Shown: positions 9,646 to 19,358, counted from the stretch's first letter. The stretch is DNA of 64,000 nucleotides from Acinetobacter sp. ANC 3903 (GCF_002135315.1 NZ_NEGA01000015.1:26441-90440); one strand, 5' to 3'. The notes: generated by a model from the letters alone, not told the origin. Translations and numbers: made by a program.

Positions 9646-10377
9646 ATGACCAGCAATAAACAAACTGCACTTTTTTTAAAACAACTGCGGGAACAATACC
9701 CGACAGCCTTTAAAAGAAATTATTTGTTTTATAGCATGATCAAAACCAAAGGCATCTTAGACGAACTGAAAGAGCTGATTCCCTGGGTTCTAGCCGCCAT
9801 GATTTTTATCTCTCTTTCAATGAGCTTAAGCCCTTATATTGCTAGCCAATTTCCTCAATTTAATGCTTTTCGCGCACAAGGAATTGCCGTTCTAGCCATT
9901 ATGTTGCTGTTTATGCTCTACACTCCAGTGGTTATTAAACAAATTAAACATAGCTCGACTTCTTTATATCAGCAACTTCGCCATACTCCAGTTAAACTGG
10001 CAGTTGTAATTGTGCTACAAACAGTCAATATCGCCTATATTGAAAGTACAGTTTTACAAATCATTCTATTTTTCTTTGCCTTAAGTTTTGGCTTTGTGCG
10101 ATTTTACAAAGAAAATATGTTTCGTGAAGGGACTCAAAACGAGCAATATTTTTATCTGCAAGAAATCCGCCGCATCTGCTTTTGGGCCTATAAGCAAGTT
10201 TTAAAAATTCAGTTTAAAAGCTTATTTACCAGCAAGAACTCAGCTGCACGCCATACTCTGCGACAACAAGAAAAAAAGTTTATCGATCTGCATATACAGC
10301 TGATTCGTTATGAAAATGAACTGTGTAAAACACATAAGCATGTCGATGTCGAAACCTATCTGGATAGTTTGATGTAG
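9646..10377 (+). CDS. Membrane protein of unknown function
   Basis: A 243-residue protein from ATG 9646 (MTSNKQTALFLKQLREQYPT). Hydrophobic segments lie at about residues 44-64, 78-98, 115-132 and 135-152. The C-terminal 80 residues are soluble and basic, with LRQQEKKFIDLHIQLIRYEN that may form a coiled coil. The longer reading from 9556 adds a hydrophobic, Cys-containing stretch; I prefer 9646 because the predicted cytoplasmic head starts there. No family recognised. It is followed by a tRNA gene. Confidence 0.65.
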   Translation: MTSNKQTALFLKQLREQYPTAFKRNYLFYSMIKTKGILDELKELIPWVLAAMIFISLSMSLSPYIASQFPQFNAFRAQGIAVLAIMLLFMLYTPVVIKQIKHSSTSLYQQLRHTPVKLAVVIVLQTVNIAYIESTVLQIILFFFALSFGFVRFYKENMFREGTQNEQYFYLQEIRRICFWAYKQVLKIQFKSLFTSKNSAARHTLRQQEKKFIDLHIQLIRYENELCKTHKHVDVETYLDSLM

Positions 10378-10503
10378 ATTTTAAAAATAGCTTTGCTCAT
10401 CTTTCAAATAAGATCTTAACCACAAAAATTCGGTCAAAGCCCTATTTTACTGCGATAAGCACATGAATTGATTGAAAAGAAAGCAAATGCACGGAAAGAC
10501 ACT

Positions 10504-10531
10504 TGCCAAGTTTTATTTCGTCCACTATTAT
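10504..10531 (+). promoter_or_regulatory. Promoter of tRNA-Leu
   Basis: TTGCCA (10504-10509) and TATTAT (10526-10531) with a 16-base spacer, ending 9 bases before the mature tRNA. Confidence 0.6.
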
Positions 10532-10540
10532 TGCGCACAT

Positions 10541-10626
10541 GCCCGAGTGGTGAAATCGGTAGACACAGGGGATTTAAAATCCCCCGCCCACAAAGCGTGC
10601 CAGTTCGAGTCTGGCCTCGGGCACCA
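10541..10626 (+). tRNA. tRNA-Leu, anticodon TAA
   Basis: An 86-base tRNA with a complete cloverleaf: acceptor GCCCGAG/CTCGGGC, anticodon stem GGGGA/TCCCC with loop TTTAAAA (anticodon TAA), a long variable arm typical of leucine tRNAs, T-loop TTCGAGT, discriminator A and an encoded CCA. It reads UUA codons. Confidence 0.97.
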
Positions 10627-10741
10627 TTTTAATACTAATTAAAATGGTGCAATAAAAGACCCAGCGATAAGCTGGTTTTTTTATGCCTGAATGATTAAGA
10701 TAAGAAATTAAAAATATTCAAAAAATAAAAAAAGAATAAAA

Positions 10742-11149
10742 ATGAAACGAATTAAACTATATACCCTGCTCCTGTTTATCCTGCTCTGTGGCTGCCTGTT
10801 TATATTGATCAGTGCAAACTTGACTCATGCGCTAGAGGCTATTGAAAAACCACAAACCAAAAAGGTTTATGATTTGTTTTCTGGCACCATAAGCGAAAAA
10901 CAAGGGCAACTCATTTTAAAGCACTGCACTTTAGCGAAATACCCTTATCCGCTGCATTTTAATCATCCTGAAGATGAAAAGCGAATCAGAAATTTGCTGC
11001 AACAAGACCCGAACTTTTGGCTTAATCTAAGAGCAAGTGCTTATTCTGAAAATAAGGAATATCACTTAATCGTAGATGGGATAGCAGAAATTTATCCTCA
11101 GGCAAGTTGCCATCTCACCGATCTATTGTCTAATCTGGATAAGCTTTAA
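10742..11149 (+). CDS. Hypothetical secreted or anchored protein
   Basis: A 135-residue protein with a signal-like N terminus: MKRIKLYTLLLFILLCGCLF, then ILISANLTHALEA with a possible signal peptidase I site after THA-LEA. A Cys in LLCGC could alternatively suggest a lipobox, but the -3/-1 residues fit poorly. The mature part has two Cys residues (in KHCTLAKYP and ASCHLT) that could pair. No family recognised. It lies 115 bp after tRNA-Leu in the same direction and is not closely linked to other genes. Confidence 0.65.
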   Translation: MKRIKLYTLLLFILLCGCLFILISANLTHALEAIEKPQTKKVYDLFSGTISEKQGQLILKHCTLAKYPYPLHFNHPEDEKRIRNLLQQDPNFWLNLRASAYSENKEYHLIVDGIAEIYPQASCHLTDLLSNLDKL

Positions 11150-11177
11150 ACATATATGCTAACCAATAGAGAGCGAC

Positions 11178-11492
11178 TTACCACTCTCTATTAGACACCA
11201 ATTCTTCCATTTCAATATCCATATAGCCCTGATCTTGCACCACCATCATCATGGCTTCAGCAATATAATCTGCGGCAGTATCATCTAAAGACGACTCAAG
11301 ATCTTCAAACTGTGGCTTCATTTTATTAATTAAAACCACAGTTTCAGCAGCAAATTGATAAATCTCAGTTTCAGATAAATCAGTTTTGGCTAATTTTTTC
11401 GCAAACTGTTGAATAAGCTGCTTAACTTCAGCCACCAGAATATCGGGATAATATCCATCATCAAACATAGGGAGAAGTAAATCTTCAAACAT
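11178..11492 (-). CDS. DUF5713-like protein
   Basis: A small acidic, helical protein. The MFEDLLLPMFDDGYYPDILV opening with a tyrosine/aspartate-rich motif, followed by EVKQLIQQFAKKL, resembles DUF5713 proteins as I remember them; function is unknown. The start at 11492 (104 residues) is preferred to 11516 because the extra residues MRVFFECC do not resemble the family and GAGTG lies just upstream of 11492. It is convergent with the preceding gene, leaving only 28 bp between stops. Confidence 0.7.
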   Translation of the reverse strand: MFEDLLLPMFDDGYYPDILVAEVKQLIQQFAKKLAKTDLSETEIYQFAAETVVLINKMKPQFEDLESSLDDTAADYIAEAMMMVVQDQGYMDIEMEELVSNREW

Positions 11493-11936
11493 ACAACACT
11501 CAAAAAAGACACGCATTCAAGCGAGCCTATATAACACAAAGCAACAAAATTACCAAACCCAACCATCAATACGGGGGATACCCTCCTTCATTTAATGCAT
11601 GTGAACTTTGATATTCAGCATAATTCCTAGCCCTGCAAAGTAATGGGATTACTGATCTTGTCAACATCATGTGCCTGCACAATTCAAGCACCACCTAAAT
11701 CCTAAATGGATTATTTCCATACCAGCTTTTACTTTCTGTATTTATGGCTCACTACACGATCATTAGAACAATTAAAGCTATAACCCTTCTCACATTACAA
11801 TCTAAGTTACTAATTTATTTTAAAATTTATTTCATGTAGGGATTTGGTTGAGTTTTCGATACATAGGATAGAATGGCTAGGATTTAAATAAAATCTACCT
11901 TATAAAATAAAAACATAATTTTTATAGGGAAATGTT
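11493..11936. other. Intergenic region with a possible folP relic
   Basis: About 440 bases without an intact gene. On the minus strand, 11695-11627 reads GGA-stop-IVQAHDVDKISNPI, which resembles the C terminus of the nearby folP product (GACMVRAHDVKEMSDAI). The nucleotide match continues for about 40 bases near 11660-11700. It may be a decayed copy of the folP 3' end or a chance match. Confidence 0.3.
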
Positions 11937-12491
11937 ATGAAAGCCATTTTAGTTACATTTCTTGGAATAACCTTAGCAGCATGCTCTACCACACCCACGA
12001 AAGATACTCAAAAAAATATTATTTCTGAACCCGAAGTAATAGCGGCACAGCAAGCCTGGTGTAAAGCATTACTTGATATCAGCTCAACCTATGATAAAAG
12101 CGGAAAACAGGCAGCAAGTGATCTCGCAAGCAAGGTCATTGATAGCGCATATTTTTATCAAGATGGCCCTGTTTTGTTTAAACCAACATTAACCACAAAT
12201 CCGCAAACATTCAGAACCACAAAAGAAGGTGCTTTGTCTTATTTTGTAGGAGGAGATTCAAATTATCCTAATGATAAAGGCTTTGCCCTTGCTGGATGGC
12301 AAAAATGCGAAGTTGATAATGCAGCTATAAAAATATGGGATAACAGTGCAACCACTTTAGGCAAAGTCCACTTCACCAATAAAAAGGGTGAAGTAACAAC
12401 TGTAGATAAAACCTGGCAATTTGTGAAAGATAACGCAGGAAAATTACGAATAGTTACTCACCATTCTTCGCTTGAGTACAAAGGCAAATAA
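11937..12491 (+). CDS. Putative lipoprotein with SnoaL/NTF2-like domain
   Basis: A 184-residue protein with a lipoprotein signal: MKAILVTFLGITLAACSTTP, lipobox LAAC, so probably lipid-anchored. The mature part shows the run AQQAWCKALLDIS, then YFYQDGPVLFKPT, then FRTTKEGALSYFVGG, and ends with KLRIVTHHSSLEY. This pattern matches proteins often labelled phosphoribosyl-AMP cyclohydrolase in databases but that look like small alpha+beta NTF2/SnoaL-fold domains. I would not trust the cyclohydrolase label. It lies between a relic-like stretch and folP, convergent with folP across a shared terminator. Confidence 0.78.
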   Translation: MKAILVTFLGITLAACSTTPTKDTQKNIISEPEVIAAQQAWCKALLDISSTYDKSGKQAASDLASKVIDSAYFYQDGPVLFKPTLTTNPQTFRTTKEGALSYFVGGDSNYPNDKGFALAGWQKCEVDNAAIKIWDNSATTLGKVHFTNKKGEVTTVDKTWQFVKDNAGKLRIVTHHSSLEYKGK

Positions 12492-12505
12492 TTACCTCTT
12501 AAAGC

Positions 12506-12535
12506 AAAAAAGCTCGACACCTTATCGAGCTTTTT
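12506..12535. terminator. Bidirectional terminator, lipoprotein gene and folP
   Basis: AGCTCGA/TCGAGCT hairpin flanked by A6 and T5 between convergent stop codons. Confidence 0.87.
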
Positions 12536-12540
12536 CTTGT

Positions 12541-13401
12541 TTATACCGCTAGATTATTCATTGCATTCCAGACTTTAATTGCATCACTCATTTCTTTAAC
12601 ATCATGCGCACGCACCATACAAGCACCTTGTTGAATACTAAGCAAATGCGCCGCTACCGAACCAACCGCACGATGCTGTGCATCTGCCCCACCCAATGCT
12701 TCACCGATAAAACGTTTTCGTGAGAGGGCTGAAAGAATCGGATAACCCAAGTCATTTAATTTATAAAATTCATTTAATAGTTTTAAGTTTTGCTGTGCAT
12801 TTTTGGCAAAACCAAAACCCGGATCAATCATGATATTTTCAGGCTTGACTCCTATCTCCAAAGCATCCTGAACCCGTTTCGACAGTTCACGGATGACATC
12901 CAGCGTAATATCCTCATATTGATCCAAATTATTCATGGTCGTTGGCTCACCACGCATATGCATAATAATCACAGGAATATTCAGCTGAGCCGCTGTTGCC
13001 AAGGCATGCGGACGTGTCAATGCACGTACATCATTCCAGATATGGGCACCTGCTTGCACAGCAGCTTTAATGACTTCAGGTTCCGAAGTATCAATTGAAA
13101 TGATCACCTCATGTTTCGCCAATTCCTGCACCACTGGCACAACCCGACGAATTTCCTCCTCAACCGTCACAGCTGAAGCCCCTGGCCGTGTGGATTCACC
13201 GCCCACATCAATCACCGTTGCACCATCTGCAATCATCTGCAAGGCATGAGCCACAGCAGTATCTTTAGCATTATGCTTACCACCATCACTAAAAGAGTCT
13301 GGAGTCACATTTAGAATTCCCATCACATGCGGCGTAGACAAATCCAGCTGTATTTCCCCACATTTCAGCACTCGATTGGGTAATGGTATTAGTCGCATCA
13401 T
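12541..13401 (-). CDS. folP: Dihydropteroate synthase
   Basis: Condenses 4-aminobenzoate with the dihydropterin pyrophosphate in folate synthesis; the target of sulfonamides. The 286-residue protein shows the family signatures MGILNVTPDSFSDGG (about residues 27-41), DVGGESTRPGA (about 65-75), SIDTSEPEVI, DPGFGFAKN and SRKRFIGE, and ends with VRAHDVKEMSDAI. A TIM-barrel fold is expected. Start is one of two adjacent ATGs (13401 or 13398) after GAAGGAGAAAC. It follows ftsH in the same direction but with a terminator-like hairpin in between (13487), so it may have its own promoter. Confidence 0.96.
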   Translation of the reverse strand: MMRLIPLPNRVLKCGEIQLDLSTPHVMGILNVTPDSFSDGGKHNAKDTAVAHALQMIADGATVIDVGGESTRPGASAVTVEEEIRRVVPVVQELAKHEVIISIDTSEPEVIKAAVQAGAHIWNDVRALTRPHALATAAQLNIPVIIMHMRGEPTTMNNLDQYEDITLDVIRELSKRVQDALEIGVKPENIMIDPGFGFAKNAQQNLKLLNEFYKLNDLGYPILSALSRKRFIGEALGGADAQHRAVGSVAAHLLSIQQGACMVRAHDVKEMSDAIKVWNAMNNLAV

Positions 13402-13486
13402 GTTTCTCCTTCAAACAGTTGGGCTATTCTAGCAAGTCTGAATTTATACAGACTGAAATCTTTTCATCCCGATCATCATCCCCCAT

Positions 13487-13516
13487 AAAAAAAGAGCCTC
13501 AGTTGAGACTCTTTTT
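13487..13516 (-). terminator. Terminator of ftsH
   Basis: AAAGAG-CTC/GAG-CTCTTT hairpin with one internal mismatch, flanked by A/T tracts, just after the ftsH stop and about 90 bp before folP. Confidence 0.75.
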
Positions 13517-13527
13517 AAACATTCAGC

Positions 13528-15417
13528 TTAGCTGGCCGGTAATGGTGGCGGTGTTGCAGGACCATCTGTCGGAGTTACATCAATCACAGGATTTTCAGCA
13601 ACATAAACTTTAGGTGGTTGTGGTTCACGACCTTCCATGATGTCACGGATTTGGTCACGATCAATAGTTTCCCATTCCATCAACGCTTTCACCATTGCAT
13701 GCGCTATATCTTTGTTATTTTCCAAGATATGACGAGCAACCTTATATTGTTCATCCAAAATACGGCGAACTTCAGCATCCACTTGTTGTTGGGTCGCTTC
13801 AGAAATAGTACGGCTACCTACGTTTCCAAAGAAACCATTCTGGTTTTCATCTTCGTAGACCATCACGCCCATTTTGTCTGACATACCGTATTTGGTCACC
13901 ATTGCACGCGCCATTTTGGTTGCACGTTCAAAGTCGTTGGAAGCACCAGTCGACATCTGGTTAATAAACACTTCTTCAGCAATACGGCCACCAAATAAAA
14001 TTGAAATTTCATTCAGCATTTTGTCTTTGTAATGACTGGTCTGGTCGTGTTCTGGCAACTGCCAGGTCACACCCAATGCCCAACCACGCGGCATAATAGT
14101 CACTTTATGTACAGGATCTGTGCCCGGTAAAATTTCAGCAACAATGGCATGACCTGCTTCATGGTAAGCGGTAGCACGACGTTCTTCTTCACGAATCACC
14201 ATCGATTTACGCTCAGGCCCCATGTAGATCTTGTCTTTTGCATCTTCAAAGTCATGCATATCGACAGTATTCTTGTTACGACGTGCAGCGAATAATGCTG
14301 CTTCGTTTACAAGGTTAGCCAATTGTGCACCAGAGAAACCAGGTGTACCACGAGCAAGAATTTTCAGATCCACACCTGTGTGTGAAGGCAATTTTTTCAA
14401 ATGCACATTAAGAATCTGTTCACGACCTTTAATGTCTGGTAAACCAACCATCACTTGACGGTCAAAACGGCCTGGACGAAGCAAGGCTTTATCAAGTACA
14501 TCTGCACGGTTAGTTGCAGCGATAACGATAATCCCTTCATTTCCTTCAAAACCATCCATTTCTACCAGCATCTGGTTTAAGGTCTGTTCACGCTCATCGT
14601 GACCACCACCTGTACCTGAACCACGGTGACGACCGACTGCATCAATCTCATCAATGAAGATGATACAAGGCGCATGACGTTTTGCCTGTTCGAACATGTC
14701 ACGGACACGGGACGCACCCACACCGACAAACATTTCTACGAAGTCAGAACCAGAGATACTGAAGAACGGAACTTTGGCTTCACCGGCAATCGCTTTAGCC
14801 AGCAATGTCTTACCGGTACCCGGAGGACCAACCATCAACACGCCTTTAGGAATACTTGCACCCAGACGTTTGAATTTTGAAGGATCTTTTAAGAAGTCAA
14901 CGATTTCAACAACTTCTTGTTTTGCTTCATCACAGCCGGCAACATCGGTAAAAGTAACTTTAATTTGGTCTTCAGAAAGCATTTTTGCTTTTGATTTACC
15001 AAAACTCATTGGACCGCTTTTACCGCCTGCACCACCACCCATGTTGCGCATAAAGAACATGAATAACAAAATGATCAAAAGTACAGGGAAACTAGCGATA
15101 AGAAGTTGCATCAACAAACCTTGACGTGCAGGAGCAGTGCCCTCTACGACAACATTATGTTTAATGAGGCTTGGCATTAGTTCCGGGTCTTGAACCGCAG
15201 GACGAATACTTTCAAACTCTGAACCGTTTGTTTTTTCACCACGAATTCTTTCGCCATCAATGGTGACTTGCTTAATTTGACCAGCATTCACCGCTGAAAC
15301 AAACTCTGAATAATTCATTGCAGTCGGTTGATTGCGGTCACTGATGTTACTGAAAATCAGAATCAGTACACCCAGTATCACCAGCCACAATACGGCATTC
15401 TTGAAGAGATCGCTCAA
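13528..15417 (-). CDS. ftsH: ATP-dependent zinc metalloprotease FtsH
   Basis: Membrane-anchored AAA+ protease that degrades misassembled membrane proteins and regulators. The 629-residue protein has an N-terminal membrane helix (about 8-24), a periplasmic domain, a second helix (about 102-124, [15 protein letters not shown]), the AAA domain with Walker A GPPGTGKT and Walker [13 protein letters not shown], the second-region-of-homology [20 protein letters not shown], and the zinc site HEAGHAI. The C terminus is proline-rich. The start is TTG 15417: no in-frame ATG is better placed and GGGA lies upstream. It follows rlmE by about 130 bp in the same direction, the usual rlmE-ftsH order. Confidence 0.97.
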   Translation of the reverse strand: MSDLFKNAVLWLVILGVLILIFSNISDRNQPTAMNYSEFVSAVNAGQIKQVTIDGERIRGEKTNGSEFESIRPAVQDPELMPSLIKHNVVVEGTAPARQGLLMQLLIASFPVLLIILLFMFFMRNMGGGAGGKSGPMSFGKSKAKMLSEDQIKVTFTDVAGCDEAKQEVVEIVDFLKDPSKFKRLGASIPKGVLMVGPPGTGKTLLAKAIAGEAKVPFFSISGSDFVEMFVGVGASRVRDMFEQAKRHAPCIIFIDEIDAVGRHRGSGTGGGHDEREQTLNQMLVEMDGFEGNEGIIVIAATNRADVLDKALLRPGRFDRQVMVGLPDIKGREQILNVHLKKLPSHTGVDLKILARGTPGFSGAQLANLVNEAALFAARRNKNTVDMHDFEDAKDKIYMGPERKSMVIREEERRATAYHEAGHAIVAEILPGTDPVHKVTIMPRGWALGVTWQLPEHDQTSHYKDKMLNEISILFGGRIAEEVFINQMSTGASNDFERATKMARAMVTKYGMSDKMGVMVYEDENQNGFFGNVGSRTISEATQQQVDAEVRRILDEQYKVARHILENNKDIAHAMVKALMEWETIDRDQIRDIMEGREPQPPKVYVAENPVIDVTPTDGPATPPPLPAS

Positions 15418-15549
15418 AGCTTTATTCCCATATCAATCTAATTTGATCACGCCCAGAAATGGATGACCTTAATTTAAGCTGAAGATCAGCTTTGCAATAT
15501 TTTAAAAATGTACAAAATGCACAATTTTTAACGTCTTGGCAAGTAAACT

Positions 15550-16200
15550 TTATTTAGAAGCCTTCTTACGACCTTGCCCGATTAAAAATACTTCTTTAGA
15601 ACGGGCACGTGAAGCAGCAGGTTTTGCCGTCTTCAATACATCAAAGCTATCTACAACTTGTTTACGGAATTCGTCAAATCCGGTGCCTTGGAAAACCTTG
15701 ACTACAAATTGGCCTTTAGGTCCTAAAACCTTGTTGGCAAAATCCAAAGCCAGTTCACACAGGTAAATTTGACGCGGTTGATCTACAGCCTTATTACCTG
15801 ATGTATTGGGGGCCATATCCGAAATTACAACGTCTACAGTCCGTCCGTTTAAAATATTTAACAATTTTTCAAAAACTTCTTCCTCACGGAAGTCGCCTTG
15901 CAGGAAGGTTACATCTGGCAATGCATCCATAGGCAAAATATCGGACGCAATCAATAACCCTTTATCACCGACTAACTTACCGGCAATTTGCGACCAGCTT
16001 CCTGGTGCAGCACCCAGGTCAACGACAGTCATGCCCGGTTTAATAATTTTGTATTTTTCTTGAATTTCAAGAAGCTTATAAGCAGCACGCGCACGATAAC
16101 CTTCCTTTTGCGCTTTCTTTACAAAAGGATCATCCAAATGCTCGCGCATCCACTCTCGACTACTTTTTGACAACTTCTGGTTGGTAATGCGTGTCGCCAT
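15550..16200 (-). CDS. rlmE: 23S rRNA 2'-O-methyltransferase (U2552)
   Basis: SAM-dependent enzyme (also FtsJ/RrmJ) that methylates U2552 of 23S rRNA late in 50S assembly. 216 residues. SAM motif [15 protein letters not shown] (about residues 59-73), and the catalytic K-D-K-E tetrad is traceable: Lys in [13 protein letters not shown], Asp in VISDMAPN, Lys in FVVKVFQG and Glu in RSKEVFLIG. Start ATG 16200 with AGAGAG upstream. Divergent from yhbY, another ribosome-assembly gene, across 196 bp. Confidence 0.96.
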   Translation of the reverse strand: MATRITNQKLSKSSREWMREHLDDPFVKKAQKEGYRARAAYKLLEIQEKYKIIKPGMTVVDLGAAPGSWSQIAGKLVGDKGLLIASDILPMDALPDVTFLQGDFREEEVFEKLLNILNGRTVDVVISDMAPNTSGNKAVDQPRQIYLCELALDFANKVLGPKGQFVVKVFQGTGFDEFRKQVVDSFDVLKTAKPAASRARSKEVFLIGQGRKKASK

Positions 16201-16396
16201 AACTCTCTAAATAATAAAAAACTTCTAATATATGATTGTACGTGAAAAACACCACTGTTGCAGTATACATCTGTATCTAAATCTGATCTTTGGTGATGTT
16301 TTTTTCAATAATTGAAATCGATTATTTCAACAGAATATAAAGCGTTTAAACTTGGCATTTGTTATACTAGGCCGTTTTTAAAATTAGGTTATCTTT

Positions 16397-16720
16397 ATGG
16401 CGGCTTTATCTATTCAGGAACGTAAACGTTTACGTCAAATCGGACATGCATTAAACCCGGTGGTTATGCTGGGCGATAAAGGTTTGACTGAAGCTGTAGT
16501 TGAAGAACTCAACCGTGCTTTAAACGATCACGAATTGATTAAAGTGAAAATTGTGGCTGAAGATCGTGAAGAACGCGCATCTTTAATTGAAGACCTTTCA
16601 GCTCAAACTGGCGCTGAAGTTGTTCAAAAAATTGGTAAAATTGCGTTGATTTATAAAAAAGCAGCAAAACAAAATACCAAATTATCTAACTTAGTTCGTC
16701 ACGCACATTTATCGAACTAA
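16397..16720 (+). CDS. yhbY: YhbY-type RNA-binding protein (CRM domain)
   Basis: 107-residue CRM-domain protein that associates with pre-50S particles. The single CRM domain is recognisable by RKRLRQIGHALNPVVMLGDK, the GLTEAVVEELNRAL helix and the typical HELIKVKI strand. The promoter may be the extended -10 TGTTATACT around 16361-16368. The next gene begins nine bases after the stop, so the two are probably cotranscribed. Confidence 0.93.
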   Translation: MAALSIQERKRLRQIGHALNPVVMLGDKGLTEAVVEELNRALNDHELIKVKIVAEDREERASLIEDLSAQTGAEVVQKIGKIALIYKKAAKQNTKLSNLVRHAHLSN

Positions 16721-16729
16721 GCAGATTTC

Positions 16730-17269
16730 ATGGCCAGTTACGAACTTAGCGCCTTTGATCGTCGCTTTCAATCGATCTCCCTGGTTGCTGCGATTGAACA
16801 ACAAAGCCCATATAGCTTAAATGTGGGCTACTGGTTACGTGATCCCAATCAGCTCATGCAATGGCCTGAAATGGTTCAAGACCATCCTCGTCAGGATTTC
16901 TTGTGGGAACACACCTGTTTTGAAATTTTTATTGGGGTACAGGGTGAAGATTTCTATCGAGAAATCAATCTCTCCCCTTCCCAGGCATGGCAAGCGTATC
17001 AGTTTGAAGAATATCGCTATCCAGAAGATATGCCGCCGCAAGCTGCCCATGATATTGAGCTCAACCAGCTCAAACGAACCCATTACGGTTTAAATGTGAG
17101 CCTGGACTTAACCGAGTTTATGTTAAAGCACAAATTACAGTGGTCGGATCTATTCTTGGGCTTAACGGCTGTACTCAAAACTTCGCAAGGCGAGCAATAC
17201 TTTGCGATGCAACACAGCAGTCCAAATGCAGACTTTCATAACAAACGTGATTGGCTACATCAGTTTTAA
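16730..17269 (+). CDS. DOMON-like domain protein
   Basis: A 179-residue protein without a signal peptide. It reads as the DOMON-like (type 9 carbohydrate-binding-like) beta-sandwich proteins often found in Acinetobacter: FLWEHTCFEIFIGVQGEDFY, EINLSPSQAWQAYQFEEYR, and a C-terminal FHNKRDWLHQF. No known enzyme activity; ligand unknown. Nine bases after yhbY, so probably the second gene of that unit, closed by the terminator at 17295. Confidence 0.8.
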   Translation: MASYELSAFDRRFQSISLVAAIEQQSPYSLNVGYWLRDPNQLMQWPEMVQDHPRQDFLWEHTCFEIFIGVQGEDFYREINLSPSQAWQAYQFEEYRYPEDMPPQAAHDIELNQLKRTHYGLNVSLDLTEFMLKHKLQWSDLFLGLTAVLKTSQGEQYFAMQHSSPNADFHNKRDWLHQF

Positions 17270-17294
17270 GGCATCGCAGCAATATTCAAACAAT

Positions 17295-17325
17295 AAAAAA
17301 GTGAGGCAAAGTACCTCACTTTTTT
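17295..17325 (+). terminator. Terminator after the yhbY unit
   Basis: AAGTGAGG/CCTCACTT hairpin with a 7-base loop, A6 before and T6 after. It could also work leftward. Confidence 0.87.
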
Positions 17326-17420
17326 ATGTCTGCATTGCGTAGATCTGCAATGTTGACCGAAGGAAAACCAGCATAGCGACCTTCCTCGCCAGTATATAAG
17401 TAGATTTCTCTACCTATCTA

Positions 17421-17894
17421 TCAGCTTTTTAAAGTAGGTTCATCATCCGATTTCACCGATACCTTTTTCCACGCATCTAAAGTATGCTCCTTAGAACGTT
17501 TTAAAGTTTCAGCCAGATGATCTTTATGTTTGACGGAAATTTGGCTGACATCCTCTTTTAACTCTTTGCCAAGTTTCGATAAATCTTCAAGCACTGCATT
17601 AAATTCAGTTTTCACAAACTCCTTTAATTCAGTTAAGTCTTTAGGAGAAAAACTCAACTGTTTTTTAATTGACTCAATACGCTGAAGCAAATCTTGTTTC
17701 AGGGTTTGAATTTGGTCCTGCACATTAGCTTGCAGTTCCTTGGCTTCCACTTTTACATTTTCAGTGGATTCAGTCACCGCTTCAGTAACTTTTTGCTGAG
17801 CGTCTTTAGATGCTTGTTCCAATTTATCAGCACCTTCTGCAACCACTTCTTTTAAAGTGGTTTTTGCTTTCACTGTCTTTTGTTCTACTGTCAT
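17421..17894 (-). CDS. Helical, LEA/apolipoprotein-like protein
   Basis: A 157-residue, highly charged protein made almost wholly of Ala/Lys/Glu/Gln/Thr repeats with heptad-like spacing (for example ASKDAQQKVTEAVTESTENV), so long amphipathic helices or a coiled coil are expected. No Cys, no membrane segment, no signal peptide. It resembles late-embryogenesis-abundant or apolipoprotein-like stress proteins in composition only; composition is weak evidence of function. Monocistronic, divergent from carA. Confidence 0.75.
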   Translation of the reverse strand: MTVEQKTVKAKTTLKEVVAEGADKLEQASKDAQQKVTEAVTESTENVKVEAKELQANVQDQIQTLKQDLLQRIESIKKQLSFSPKDLTELKEFVKTEFNAVLEDLSKLGKELKEDVSQISVKHKDHLAETLKRSKEHTLDAWKKVSVKSDDEPTLKS

Positions 17895-18068
17895 GATCTT
17901 GTTCCTATAGTTATTGCATGAGAGCCCTAGCGTAGTCGATTTTGATAAAATTTAAGTTTTGATTTGTTAGACAATTCTAATTTGCTTACATTTTATATAC
18001 ACAGCAGCACAAACAGACTTTTCAATAAAACACAAGGCATTTATCTTACATATTCCTGGTAAATAAAA

Positions 18069-18097
18069 TGGACTTCAATGGGCTTTCTGCGTATAAT
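18069..18097 (+). promoter_or_regulatory. carAB promoter
   Basis: TGGACT (18069-18074) and a consensus TATAAT (18092-18097) separated by 17 bases, giving an expected start near 18104 and a leader of about 100 bases. Confidence 0.65.
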
Positions 18098-18111
18098 GCC
18101 GTGTTAAGTTC

Positions 18112-18179
18112 AAGCGAGCAGACATAGGGAGGGTAGGTTTTTAAGCAGCCTTCCTTTTTTTTCGTCTTCTCGCTTTTTT
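18112..18179 (+). promoter_or_regulatory. carAB leader hairpin, probable attenuator
   Basis: An outer stem pairs 18112-18123 (AAGCGAGCAGAC) with 18164-18175 with one mismatch. An inner stem pairs AGGGAGGG (18126-18133) with CCTTCCTT (18149-18156), using two G-U pairs. Each is followed by a T run (18155-18162 and 18174-18179). This is the shape of an intrinsic terminator inside the carA leader, 26 bp before the start codon. The regulating signal (pyrimidine, arginine or other) cannot be told from sequence. Confidence 0.65.
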
Positions 18180-18205
18180 ACAGCCTAAATTTCAGGAGCT
18201 TTGGT

Positions 18206-19345
18206 TTGAGCACCCCAGCAATTTTAGCCCTTGCCGATGGTACTATTTTTAAAGGTACTTCAATTGGCGCATCGGGTAGTACGACTGGTGAAGTCGTTTT
18301 CAACACTGCCATGACTGGCTATCAAGAAATTTTGACTGACCCTAGTTATGCACAGCAACTTGTAACGCTGACTTACCCGCATATCGGTAATACAGGCTGC
18401 AACGATGAAGACGCTGAGTCAGGTCGAATTCATAAAGTATGGGCAAACGGTTTAATTATCCGTGACCTGCCTTTATTGCATAGCAATTTCCGTTCAACGC
18501 AATCATTAGGTGAATACCTAGAGCAACACAACGTTGTTGCTATTGCAGATATCGACACCCGTAAACTGACACGTATTTTACGTGATAAAGGCGCGCAGAA
18601 TGGTTGCATCCTTGCTGGCGAAAATATCACGGCAGAAGAAGCTTTAGAAAAAGCTCGTGCATTTGGCGGTTTAAACGGTTTAGATCTTGCAAAAGAATGT
18701 TGCGACCCTGAAGGCTTTGAATGGACTGAAGGTTCTTGGACACTGGGTAAAGGTTTCTCTCAACCAGAACTTAAATTCCATGTTGTTGCATACGATTACG
18801 GTGTCAAAACCAACATCTTACGTATGCTCGCAGACCGCGGTTGTAAATTGACTGTAGTGCCTGCGCAAACTCCTGCTGCTGACGTACTTGCATTGAATCC
18901 AGATGGCGTGTTCTTGTCGAACGGCCCCGGCGATCCAGCTGCATGTGACTACGCAATTGAAGCTGTAAAAACAATTGTAGAAACCACAGAAATTCCGGTA
19001 TTTGGTATTTGTTTAGGTCACCAAATTCTTGCACTTGCATCAGGTGCAAAAACTGTGAAAATGCCTCACGGTCACCACGGTGCCAACCATCCTGTACAAA
19101 ATCTTGAAGATGGTACAGTGATGATTACTTCTCAAAACCATGGCTTCGCAGTAGATACAGACACGCTACCGGCTAACTTGAAAGCTACGCACAAATCATT
19201 GTTCGACCAAACCTTACAAGGTATGCATCGCACTGATAAACCTGCGTTCAGCTTCCAGGGTCACCCTGAAGCAAGCCCTGGTCCACATGACTGCGCACCA
19301 CTGTTCGATCATTTCATCGAACTTATCGAAGCATCTAAGAAGTAA
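18206..19345 (+). CDS. carA: Carbamoyl-phosphate synthase, small subunit
   Basis: Glutaminase subunit that feeds ammonia to CarB for carbamoyl phosphate, used in pyrimidine and arginine synthesis. 379 residues, the normal length. N-terminal CPSase domain ([20 protein letters not shown]), then a class I glutamine amidotransferase domain with the nucleophile Cys269 in FGICLGHQ and His/Glu partners in [11 protein letters not shown]. The start is TTG 18206, supported by AGGAG seven bases upstream and by the family-like N terminus [12 protein letters not shown]. First gene of carA-carB, behind the leader hairpin. Confidence 0.97.
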   Translation: MSTPAILALADGTIFKGTSIGASGSTTGEVVFNTAMTGYQEILTDPSYAQQLVTLTYPHIGNTGCNDEDAESGRIHKVWANGLIIRDLPLLHSNFRSTQSLGEYLEQHNVVAIADIDTRKLTRILRDKGAQNGCILAGENITAEEALEKARAFGGLNGLDLAKECCDPEGFEWTEGSWTLGKGFSQPELKFHVVAYDYGVKTNILRMLADRGCKLTVVPAQTPAADVLALNPDGVFLSNGPGDPAACDYAIEAVKTIVETTEIPVFGICLGHQILALASGAKTVKMPHGHHGANHPVQNLEDGTVMITSQNHGFAVDTDTLPANLKATHKSLFDQTLQGMHRTDKPAFSFQGHPEASPGPHDCAPLFDHFIELIEASKK

Positions 19346-19358
19346 TTAAGGAAGCATC

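Noticed and set aside
11937..12491. Name phosphoribosyl-AMP cyclohydrolase for the lipoprotein
   Set aside because: It has a lipobox and a small NTF2/SnoaL-like pattern and lacks the zinc-binding motifs of HisI.
14696..15124. 142-codon frame on the plus strand, antisense to ftsH
   Set aside because: It is a shadow of the ftsH coding strand with no ribosome-binding site or family resemblance.
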